Source: Cardiobacteriaceae bacterium
GTDB taxonomy: Bacteria > Pseudomonadota > Gammaproteobacteria > Cardiobacteriales > Cardiobacteriaceae
Assembly: GCA_017484165.1 (NCBI GenBank)
Contig: JAFUTP010000062.1
Span: 1 to 50,074 of the forward strand
DNA: 50,074 bases
Direction of reading: 5' to 3'
In this document: in pieces, positions 43,731 through 50,074 of the stretch
Numbering within the stretch: the stretch's first letter is position 1
How the letters are laid out: every line of letters starts with the position of its first letter
Translations under genes and position numbers: made by a program
Notes under the pieces: model-generated
What the model saw: the letters and a program-made list of their open reading frames with translations, nothing else
Database searches by the model: none
Told to the model about the DNA's origin: nothing

Positions 43731-44288
43731 ATGCAAATTTTGGACAATAAAGAGCTGGAAAAAGTATTAGCAAAAAGCGAATGTTTAATCAATTCAGCGG
43801 AAATAAATGCGATTTATGACCGTCTCGCCGCACAGCTAAATTTAGTTTATGCCGAACTAAATCCGATTGTCATTGTGGTGATGAGTGGCGGTTTAATTCC
43901 AGCTGGGCAGCTACTTTCGCGTTTTTCATTTTTTCACCGTATGGATTATTTGCATGCTTCACGGTATAGAAATAATGTTGGCGGTGCACAATTAAATTGG
44001 AAAGTCCGCCCGACTAGCGATGTAACTAATGAACATATTCTTTTAATTGATGATATTTTTGATGAAGGTATAACCTTAAAAACTATCTACGAGGAATTAG
44101 AAAAGCTTAATCCTAAAACGCTAAAAACTTGCACTCTTATCAATAAAATTCACGGTCATAAGGTGAAAAATTTTACTGTCGATTTTGTCGGAACAGAAGT
44201 GCCAGATCGTTACATCTACGGTTGCGGAATGGATTATCACGGTTATTTGCGGCATCTTCCTGGAATTTATGCCATGAAAGAAGAATAA
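43731..44288 (+). CDS. Hypoxanthine-guanine phosphoribosyltransferase
   Basis: A purine salvage enzyme that transfers ribose phosphate from PRPP to hypoxanthine or guanine. The 185-residue chain has the PRPP motif HILLIDDIFDEGITLKT (about 104-120), the VVMSGGLIPAGQLLSR loop (about 49-64) and a flexible loop MDYLHASRYRNN. The C-terminal DFVGTEVPDRYIYGCGMDYHG matches the base-binding hood of proteobacterial Hpt. It is distinct from E. coli Hpt in its long N-terminus; closer to the group common in beta- and gammaproteobacteria. The gene name hpt would fit, but the subgroup is uncertain. Confidence 0.88.
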   Translation: MQILDNKELEKVLAKSECLINSAEINAIYDRLAAQLNLVYAELNPIVIVVMSGGLIPAGQLLSRFSFFHRMDYLHASRYRNNVGGAQLNWKVRPTSDVTNEHILLIDDIFDEGITLKTIYEELEKLNPKTLKTCTLINKIHGHKVKNFTVDFVGTEVPDRYIYGCGMDYHGYLRHLPGIYAMKEE

Positions 44289-44345
44289 TGCAAGAAGTTT
44301 GGTAAATAAAATTAAAAACCACTTGACAAAGAATAGGAAATCATT

Positions 44346-45740
44346 ATGAGCACTTTATACGACAAATTATGGGATAAACACACAATTGCGGGCAAGGGCG
44401 AAGCGATGCAGCTTTTGTATATCGATCAGCATATGATTCATGAAGTAACTTCACCGCAGGCATTCGACGGACTTAGGCTTGCGGGCAGAAAACTTCGCCG
44501 TCCTGATAAAACTTTCGCGGTGATGGATCACAATACTCCGACCATTTTAGAAGATAGAAAGAATATCCAAGACGGAATATCTAAAACCCAATTAGATGCT
44601 TTGGAAAGAAATTGCAAAGAATTCGGAGTTGAATTAGCTGATTTATTCGATAAACGAAACGGAATAGTGCATATGGTCGCCCCTGAATTAGGACTGACTT
44701 TGCCTGGAAAAACATTAGTCTGCGGCGACAGCCATACCGCAACCCACGGTGCATTCGGGGCTTTGGCTTTCGGTATCGGCACATCGGAAGTTGAACATGT
44801 GTTTGCAACTCAAACTTTATGGCAAGCAAAATTGCAAAATCTCGGAGTAAAAATAAGCGGAAAATTGCCCAAAGGGGTGTATGCAAAAGATGTAATACTG
44901 TATTTATTAAGCAAGTATGGGGTAGCTGTTGGAAATGGATACGCATTAGAATTTTTCGGCGACACTATAAAAAATATGAATATGGAGGAGCGGATGACGC
45001 TCTGCAATATGGCAATTGAAGGAGGTGCAAAGGTGGGATTAGTTGCACCTGATGAGGTAACTTTTGAATATGTAACAGGTAGAGAATTTTCACCAAAGGG
45101 TGCAGCTTTAGAACGAGCAAAGGCTAAATGGAGAGAATTATTTACCGATAGTGAAAAAGATTATGACAAATTGCTTGAAATTAAAGCCGAAGATATAACT
45201 CCACAGGTTACTTGGGGCACAAATCCAGGTATGGGAGGAGGAATAAATGAACCTATTCCAGAATTAAATGAAAATAATCAAAAAGCTTTGCAATATATGA
45301 ACTTGAAATCAGGTTCTAAAAAGTCAGATATCCCACTTAAACATATCTTTATCGGTTCTTGCACTAACGGTCGAATTACCGATTTAAGAGAGGCGGCAAA
45401 AATATTAAAGGGTAGAAAAATTGCCGCAGGAATTAAGGCATTGGTGGTGCCTGGTTCGATGGAAGTAAAACGCGAGGCGGAAGAAGAAGGTTTGGATAAA
45501 ATTTTTCTTGCAGCAGGTTGTGAGTGGCGTGAGCCAGGTTGCTCTTCATGCTTGGGAATGAATCCCGATTTGATGCCAGCTTACGAGCATATTGCTAGCA
45601 CTTCGAACCGTAATTTTGAAGGTCGGCAAGGTGCAAATTCTCGCACCCATCTCGTAAGCCCTGCAATGGCAGCGGCGGCAGCAGTGGCAGGAAAATTTGT
45701 TGATATTTCAAAAGAAGGTTGGGAAAAAGAATTACCGTAA
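44346..45740 (+). CDS. leuC: 3-isopropylmalate dehydratase large subunit
   Basis: An aconitase-family iron-sulfur enzyme of leucine synthesis. The 464-residue chain has [13 protein letters not shown] at the start, [21 protein letters not shown], the first cluster cysteine in [10 protein letters not shown], and [17 protein letters not shown] with the CxxC pair. AGGAAA lies seven bases upstream, and a TTGACA at about 44324 may be a -35 box. The small subunit gene leuD, normally right after leuC, is not here: a terminator follows. The partner must be elsewhere or missing. Confidence 0.95.
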   Translation: MSTLYDKLWDKHTIAGKGEAMQLLYIDQHMIHEVTSPQAFDGLRLAGRKLRRPDKTFAVMDHNTPTILEDRKNIQDGISKTQLDALERNCKEFGVELADLFDKRNGIVHMVAPELGLTLPGKTLVCGDSHTATHGAFGALAFGIGTSEVEHVFATQTLWQAKLQNLGVKISGKLPKGVYAKDVILYLLSKYGVAVGNGYALEFFGDTIKNMNMEERMTLCNMAIEGGAKVGLVAPDEVTFEYVTGREFSPKGAALERAKAKWRELFTDSEKDYDKLLEIKAEDITPQVTWGTNPGMGGGINEPIPELNENNQKALQYMNLKSGSKKSDIPLKHIFIGSCTNGRITDLREAAKILKGRKIAAGIKALVVPGSMEVKREAEEEGLDKIFLAAGCEWREPGCSSCLGMNPDLMPAYEHIASTSNRNFEGRQGANSRTHLVSPAMAAAAAVAGKFVDISKEGWEKELP

Positions 45741-45792
45741 TTTTTTAATAAAAATTCAGATGATTATTTTGACAAAGATATAAAAGATAGTA

Positions 45793-45820
45793 AAAAGCCG
45801 CTAATTATTGCGGCTTTCTT
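45793..45820. terminator. Shared terminator of leuC and the convergent unknown gene
   Basis: AAAGCCGC (45794-45801) pairs with GCGGCTTT (45810-45817), loop TAATTATT. CTTATTATT follows on plus and TTACTATC on minus, so it should work in both directions. Confidence 0.8.
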
Positions 45821-45821
45821 A

Positions 45822-46331
45822 TTATTGCTTACAAAGAATTTTTTTGAGTTCTTTAATATTCACTTTTCCAGCTTTATTAGAGAAAAATTCCAGCTGTTCG
45901 TTACTATTGATTTTTACTAAAACAGTGCAAAGTTCAGCCCAACCGTGAAAAGAAAATTTGAAGCTTTTGCGTTTTTTATATTTTGTTAATATTGTTATTG
46001 CTTGTTCGTTATAATTCTTGCAAAGAAATATGCCTGTAATGTAAGAGACCATATGTTCGGAATTTGGTTTTACTTTATTAAAACCGTCTTCGGCAATAAA
46101 ATCAAGGCAGTTTTTGCAAATGTCGGCGGATAAATTATCAACTTGAAAAATATAGCAATATTCATAAGCCTCTAATGACCAAATAATTGCTTTTTTACTT
46201 AACATATAGCGCGAATTACGCATTTCTAAATCAGCGGTAGCAACAAGTGGAAGATGGTGATTTTCGATTGCTCTAATATTATAATTTTGCTGATAAGAGC
46301 GTAAAAGTCTTGTTGTATATTGATTTAACAT
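45822..46331 (-). CDS. Conserved-looking protein of unknown function
   Basis: A 169-residue soluble protein with no signal peptide. ATG 46331 (MLNQYTTRLLRSYQQ) is preferred over the longer open frame, whose first 37 codons run into hemB. Notable segments are LEMRNSRYMLSKKAIIW, EAYEYCYIFQ, HMVSYITGIFLC and KYKKRKSFKFSFHGWAEL. I recall similar proteins (an N-R-Y-LS-KA motif, then HM-Y-T, then S-SF-GWA) scattered in Firmicutes and proteobacteria, but with no known function. It is divergent from hemB with a 52-bp gap, and convergent with leuC. Confidence 0.65.
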   Translation of the reverse strand: MLNQYTTRLLRSYQQNYNIRAIENHHLPLVATADLEMRNSRYMLSKKAIIWSLEAYEYCYIFQVDNLSADICKNCLDFIAEDGFNKVKPNSEHMVSYITGIFLCKNYNEQAITILTKYKKRKSFKFSFHGWAELCTVLVKINSNEQLEFFSNKAGKVNIKELKKILCKQ

Positions 46332-46383
46332 AAAGAGTATTCTTTTTTTAATGATTAAAAATTTATATTTTATGGAGAAAAAC

Positions 46384-47391
46384 ATGGCGCAAATTATTAG
46401 TTCTGAATTTCCTTTAATTCGCAAACGCCGTAACCGATACACTGCAAGTATTCGGAGTTTATTACAAGAGACGGTTTTAACTACAAAAGATTTAGTTATG
46501 CCTGTATTTATTACCGATGACAGTGTAGATTGTCCTATCGCTTCAATGCCAAAAATTAAACGCTTGACTATAAATTCTTTGCTAAAAGAGTGTGAAGAAT
46601 TATTGCGTCTAGGGGTGATTGCAATTGCACCTTTTCCAAATGTGAATAATAAACATAAAACCGATGACGGAATTTATGCAACTAATCCTGACGGTATTTT
46701 GCCAAAAGCATTAAGAGAGGTAAAAAAACGCTTTCCAGAAATGCTGATTTTTGCCGATATAGCCCTTGATCCATACACTTCTCACGGGCAAGATGGCATA
46801 ATTGATGAAGAAGGTTATATTTTGAATGATATTACCGTCGAAATGCTAATTAAACAGGCTTTAATTTGCGCAGAGAGTGGTGCTGATTTTGTCGCACCCT
46901 CCGATATGATGGACGGAAGAGTGCAAAAAATTCGCGAAAATTTGGAAAAAAACGGTTTAATTAACACGGGAATAATGGCTTATTCGGCAAAATATGCAAG
47001 TAGTTATTATGGACCGTTTCGTGATGCTGTTGGTTCAACTGCGAATTTAGGAAAATCAGGCAAACATAATTATCAAATGGACTTTGCAAATAGCGATGAA
47101 GCACTGCAAGAGGTGGCATTAGATATACGAGAGGGGGCAGATATTGTGATGGTAAAACCCGCAACTATTTACCTTGATATTATCCAAAGAGTGAAAACGC
47201 AATTTGCTTTTCCGACGGCTGCTTATCATGTCAGTGGTGAATATGCAATGTTGGAAGCGGCATTTGCAAATAATTGGCTTGACAGGGATAAAATTATCCT
47301 TGAAACTTTGACTTCAATTAAGCGTGCTGGGGCAGATTTTACCTTTACTTATTACGCAAAAGAGGCGGCAAAATTATTGCAAAGAGGGTAG
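46384..47391 (+). CDS. hemB: Delta-aminolevulinic acid dehydratase (porphobilinogen synthase)
   Basis: Joins two 5-aminolevulinates into porphobilinogen in haem synthesis. It has 335 residues from ATG 46384, with GGAG six bases upstream (an upstream in-frame ATG at 46351 lacks one). The two Schiff-base lysines lie in YSAKYAS and DIVMVKPA. The active-site metal loop reads DIALDPYTSHGQDGI, with aspartate and alanine in place of the three cysteines of zinc enzymes such as E. coli HemB, so this is a magnesium-type enzyme as in Pseudomonas. Confidence 0.95.
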   Translation: MAQIISSEFPLIRKRRNRYTASIRSLLQETVLTTKDLVMPVFITDDSVDCPIASMPKIKRLTINSLLKECEELLRLGVIAIAPFPNVNNKHKTDDGIYATNPDGILPKALREVKKRFPEMLIFADIALDPYTSHGQDGIIDEEGYILNDITVEMLIKQALICAESGADFVAPSDMMDGRVQKIRENLEKNGLINTGIMAYSAKYASSYYGPFRDAVGSTANLGKSGKHNYQMDFANSDEALQEVALDIREGADIVMVKPATIYLDIIQRVKTQFAFPTAAYHVSGEYAMLEAAFANNWLDRDKIILETLTSIKRAGADFTFTYYAKEAAKLLQRG

Positions 47392-47433
47392 TTTTATCTT
47401 TAATATTAAATTGACTTATTTTTGGAAAAAATT

Positions 47434-48273
47434 ATGAATAACACACTTGACAATAAGCATATAAATAAAACTTACCGTTGTGCGGTTATTGGTAATCCGA
47501 TTGCTCATTCTCGCTCGCCCGAAATTCACGCAAAATTCGCTGAAAATGCAGGTATTTCATTAAATTATGACAAAATTTTGGCAGAAGATGAAGTTGCTTT
47601 TCTTACTACCGTTAAGGAATTTTTTGAGCTTGGTGGAACGGGATTAAATATTACCGTGCCGTATAAAACTGCTGCTTTTGAAATTGCCGATATTCATTCG
47701 GAATATGCTAAAAGAGCCAAAGCAGTTAATACTTTATCTTTTGACGGTGAAAAAATTATTGCTGATAATACTGACGGTCGCGGCTTGTGTAAGGCATTAA
47801 AAGAATATTGCAATTGTGAATTAAAAGATAAAAGAGTGTTAATTATCGGGGCAGGGGGGGCAGCAAGAGGTGTTGTTTTTCCTTTGTTTGAAGAGGGAGT
47901 TTCTAAAATAGATATTTTTAACCGTAATTATCAAAGAGCAGAAAATTTAGTGCAAGATGAGGAAAATAATAATCTGCATGCCCTGCATGCACCTGATGAT
48001 GAATATGATTTAATTATCAATGCAACCTCAACAGGGTTAGAAAAAGATACGGAGAGTGCAAATTTATTTTTTAATTCCATTTCGCAATCGGTAATAAAAC
48101 CAAGCACAGTTTGCTATGAAATGATGTATGGCAAAAAAACACCTTTTATGCTTTGGGCAGAAAATAATCATTGCAGCAAAATATTCGACGGTTATTCGAT
48201 GTTGGTCGGACAAGCAAAAATTAGTTTTGATATTTGGTTTTCTGAAATTATTGATAAGTTGTATAGTTTGTAA
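47434..48273 (+). CDS. aroE: Shikimate dehydrogenase
   Basis: Reduces 3-dehydroshikimate to shikimate with NADPH. It has 279 residues from ATG 47434, with GGAA nine bases upstream. Motifs: VIGNPIAHSRSPEIHAKFA (shikimate serines), GLNITVPYKTAA (catalytic Lys), ADNTDGRGL (Asp), and the NADP loop IGAGGAARGVVFPL followed by FNRN. The C-terminal DGYSMLVGQAKISFDIW is typical of AroE. It may be co-transcribed with hemB (42 bp apart) and is followed by a good terminator. Confidence 0.95.
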   Translation: MNNTLDNKHINKTYRCAVIGNPIAHSRSPEIHAKFAENAGISLNYDKILAEDEVAFLTTVKEFFELGGTGLNITVPYKTAAFEIADIHSEYAKRAKAVNTLSFDGEKIIADNTDGRGLCKALKEYCNCELKDKRVLIIGAGGAARGVVFPLFEEGVSKIDIFNRNYQRAENLVQDEENNNLHALHAPDDEYDLIINATSTGLEKDTESANLFFNSISQSVIKPSTVCYEMMYGKKTPFMLWAENNHCSKIFDGYSMLVGQAKISFDIWFSEIIDKLYSL

Positions 48274-48313
48274 AAAAATATATCAAGAATGTAAAAAAAT
48301 ACCGTTAAGAAAT

Positions 48314-48347
48314 AAAAACCTCCATCGAAAGGTGGAGGTTTTTATTT
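48314..48347 (+). terminator. aroE terminator
   Basis: AAAAACCTCCA (48314-48324) pairs with TGGAGGTTTTT (48333-48343), loop TCGAAAGG, then ATTT. It lies 40 bp past aroE and marks the boundary to the minus-strand accessory genes. Confidence 0.85.
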
Positions 48348-48391
48348 GCGTAATTAAGTAAGAACGGCAGGCGAAGTTGCCGTTGGTTTTG

Positions 48392-48991
48392 TCATAGTAT
48401 TCTATGTGTTTTACGATCCAGTAGTTCTTCTGGTATGACGCAATATTTTGGTCTAGTAAAGTAGTCTAGAAAATATTTGAAGTGCATCATAGTTAATTCT
48501 GTCAGTTCACCATACCTATAAATTTCATAAAAGGCAAGTTGTGCATAACGAATTTCGGATGATGTCATACGTAGATCTATATAGTCATCATTGTAATCCC
48601 TAATAGTTCCAGTATATTCCATTGCACTAGGTTCCCACCAACGAAACCAAGTATCATTGATGCCTAGATCCATTACATACCGTAAATCTCCAATAATGCT
48701 GAATGATAAACTGTAATGCCCTGTTTGTATATGTGCTGAGCCATAATTATAAAATGCTTTTTCCATCTCTTCATACATGTCTTGGAGAGTGAAAATTTTG
48801 AGAGTTCTGCATGCATATTTATCATCTACAAGATAACTAGAACTAAATTCAATTTTAGTGTCTGGCTCATTGGCAAAATATTTAGTTTCAAATTTCTTTT
48901 CTTGTATTTCTTTGATTCTAAATTGTCTTATCTTTTTATCTTGATCCAATAAAATATCCTGTGCAGAACCAGTGCATAAGTTATTTGTCAT
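48392..48991 (-). CDS. Unknown protein downstream of a toxin locus
   Basis: A 199-residue soluble protein with no signal peptide or membrane segment, rich in Tyr, Phe and Asp/Glu. Distinct pieces are FTLQDMYEEMEKAFYNYGS, SIIGDLRYVMDLG, WFRWWEPSAMEYTG and MHFKYFLDYF. AAGGAA lies about ten bases before the ATG. I do not recognise the family. Its acidic, aromatic character and its place behind a toxin/immunity pair would suit a further immunity protein or an orphan module, but that is only position-based inference. A terminator separates it from the gene above. Confidence 0.6.
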   Translation of the reverse strand: MTNNLCTGSAQDILLDQDKKIRQFRIKEIQEKKFETKYFANEPDTKIEFSSSYLVDDKYACRTLKIFTLQDMYEEMEKAFYNYGSAHIQTGHYSLSFSIIGDLRYVMDLGINDTWFRWWEPSAMEYTGTIRDYNDDYIDLRMTSSEIRYAQLAFYEIYRYGELTELTMMHFKYFLDYFTRPKYCVIPEELLDRKTHRIL

Positions 48992-49028
48992 TTTTCTTAT
49001 TTCCTTGTTGGATAGATAATTGAGAAGA

Positions 49029-49052
49029 AAAGCGGAGTAAAAAAAACTCCGC
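49029..49052 (-). terminator. Terminator after the immunity candidate
   Basis: AAGCGGAGT (49029-49037) pairs with ACTCCGCTT (49044-49052) around a run of seven A. On the minus strand TTCTTCTC follows the stem. It lies 12 bp past the 102-residue gene, so the toxin-immunity transcript should end here. Confidence 0.65.
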
Positions 49053-49063
49053 TTAATGTTGGT

Positions 49064-49372
49064 TTAACGATATTCGTGTGGGTTATTGAAAGAAAGGGTA
49101 CTTTCATCGAAAGTGAACCACACTTGTATCCATTGAAGAGTAACCACAATGCAAATTTTACCATCAGTAACTGGAAATACATAATACATATCGTAGAAGA
49201 ATAAAGCTTTTCCAAAATTTTGAATAAATTCTCTTGTGTTGATTTGTTCTATATTTACTATTTTAATGATAGTATATTCTTTATCACAAATAACAAATTT
49301 ATCTTCAAATAGGTAATAAATATGTTCATATACTTGTGAAGGTAATTTGCATTTTGCTTTATCGAGTTGCAT
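49064..49372 (-). CDS. Candidate immunity protein
   Basis: A small 102-residue protein starting 8 bp after the stop codon of the toxin-like gene, with no ribosome binding site of its own, so translation is probably coupled. It shows a beta-rich pattern (FVICDKEYTIIKIVNI, ALFFYDMYYVFPVTDGKI, VTLQWIQVWFTFDE) and no membrane segment. No named family is recognised. Size and place directly downstream of a polymorphic toxin C-terminus are the usual traits of an immunity protein; that is the only basis for the call. Confidence 0.6.
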   Translation of the reverse strand: MQLDKAKCKLPSQVYEHIYYLFEDKFVICDKEYTIIKIVNIEQINTREFIQNFGKALFFYDMYYVFPVTDGKICIVVTLQWIQVWFTFDESTLSFNNPHEYR

Positions 49373-49380
49373 AATTATAT

Positions 49381-50074
49381 TTATTTTATAGGTCTAGGTT
49401 TGCCGACAGGAATGAGTTTATTTATATCCTGCTTGTTATAGATTTCCACTTGTGTTCCACCACCAGGATAAGTTACACCGTTATGTGTTTGAGGACCTAC
49501 TGTTCCAGTTTGTACTCTGATCCCTTCTGGTATTAAGTATGTTTGAACTTCTGTTACATCTTTTTTAAAACCAGGAGTTACCGCTAATTGATTTCTTACA
49601 TAATTTACATTTGGAATGTAATCTTGTGTTCCCCAACCACCAGGACCTGTTTGACCAGGAGATTGAGCCATATTGATGTAGAAATTTTCTGGTGCATCCA
49701 TAGAAACAATTGGCACTCCTTCTGCCCAAGGATATGTGTCTTCATATTTTGATTTTGGAAGTAGTGGAGTATTGGTATCTGGAAATAAATTATCAGGCGT
49801 TTTTGCGCTATTTGCAGCAGTATTTTTAACCGCAGGTGTTGGAGCAATATTATCAACTTTCCTTCCTGCGCCAGCTGCATCCGCCAAATTATCGGCTTTA
49901 TTTATAACCCCAACACTATTGCTAGCTACTCCTAAACCTTTGCTTGTTGCCGCAGCGATTATGGTATTTCCGACGGCATTTCCGCCGAGTTCGCCAAAGG
50001 CTGTGCCGTCGCCTGAGGCGTAGGCATCTTTTGCGTTGTTATATGTTTCTTGCGCTGTATTTTTTATGCCCTGA
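49381..50074 (-). CDS. C-terminal part of a large polymorphic-toxin-like protein (5' end outside window)
   Basis: The frame is open to the right edge with no ATG or stop, giving 230 visible residues. Residues nearest the edge are small and glycine/alanine-rich (TAFGELGGNAVGNTIIAAAT, then GVINKADNLADAAGAGR). A proline/asparagine-rich linker follows, then a compact C-terminal domain of about 110 residues: WGTQDYIPNVNYVRNQL, TEVQTYLIPEGIRVQTG, VGPQTHNGVTYPGGGTQVE and a basic PVGKPRPIK end. Such a variable tail on a long repetitive carrier, followed by a tiny gene, is the plan of contact-dependent inhibition, Maf or Rhs toxins. The VGPQT and YPGGGTQVEI pieces look like a folded enzymatic domain, perhaps an RNase or ADP-ribosyl type; I cannot tell which. 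Confidence 0.7.
   Translation of the reverse strand, partial: QGIKNTAQETYNNAKDAYASGDGTAFGELGGNAVGNTIIAAATSKGLGVASNSVGVINKADNLADAAGAGRKVDNIAPTPAVKNTAANSAKTPDNLFPDTNTPLLPKSKYEDTYPWAEGVPIVSMDAPENFYINMAQSPGQTGPGGWGTQDYIPNVNYVRNQLAVTPGFKKDVTEVQTYLIPEGIRVQTGTVGPQTHNGVTYPGGGTQVEIYNKQDINKLIPVGKPRPIK

Overview
This window is AT-rich bacterial chromosome, most likely from a gammaproteobacterium. The reasons are the homodimer-type AceE, a two-lipoyl-domain AceF, an sdhE gene, the ratA-rnfH pair, a mraZ-rsmH-ftsL-ftsI-murE-murF cell-wall block, RluE, CobB and NagZ. The short adenylate kinase, the dispersed small repeats and a Neisseria-Correia-like element would fit a deep-branching, host-associated lineage such as Cardiobacteriales, but that placement is a guess. 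The standard code is used. No tRNA, rRNA or CRISPR array was seen.

Layout. 1-936 is gene-free and full of small repeats. 937-5341 (minus) is aceE-aceF with its own terminator and no lpd. 5607-6932 (plus) is sdhE and a HlyD-type adaptor. 7159-9107 (minus) is smpB, a metallo-hydrolase and uppS. 9190-9942 (plus) is ratA-rnfH. 10102-17469 is the dcw block, preceded by many GTGGGAAA-type boxes. Between murE and murF it is interrupted by a two-gene HicA-like module and a miniature transposable element, and it is not followed by mraY, murD or ftsW. Then come fabZ, two tandem Fic genes, recF and trmL. 21023-24802 (minus) encodes a 1259-residue leucine-rich-repeat protein. 24979-30715 (minus) holds uup, a triple-HTH protein, fbp, an orphan XRE regulator, aroC and adk. 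30858-34328 encodes a three-domain phospholipid re-acylation protein. 34352-40588 holds rluE, trpD, trpC, a DUF3108 protein, a glycosyltransferase-like protein, a polytopic membrane protein and cobB. 40776-48273 holds gor (minus), nagZ, a DsrE-like gene, hpt, leuC, an unknown gene (minus), hemB and aroE. The right edge (48392-50074, minus) carries the C-terminal end of a large polymorphic-toxin-like protein, a small immunity candidate and a further unknown gene.

Most genes are housekeeping: central carbon metabolism, peptidoglycan precursors and division, translation quality control, aromatic amino acids, haem and phospholipid repair. The accessory layer is the interesting part. It includes a MITE family (three full copies with 4-bp target duplications), a Correia-like element inserted in the loop of a bidirectional terminator, tandem autoinhibited Fic enzymes, a giant LRR protein with four recurring cap modules, a HicA-like gene cut short by an in-frame TAA, and a toxin/immunity locus at the edge.
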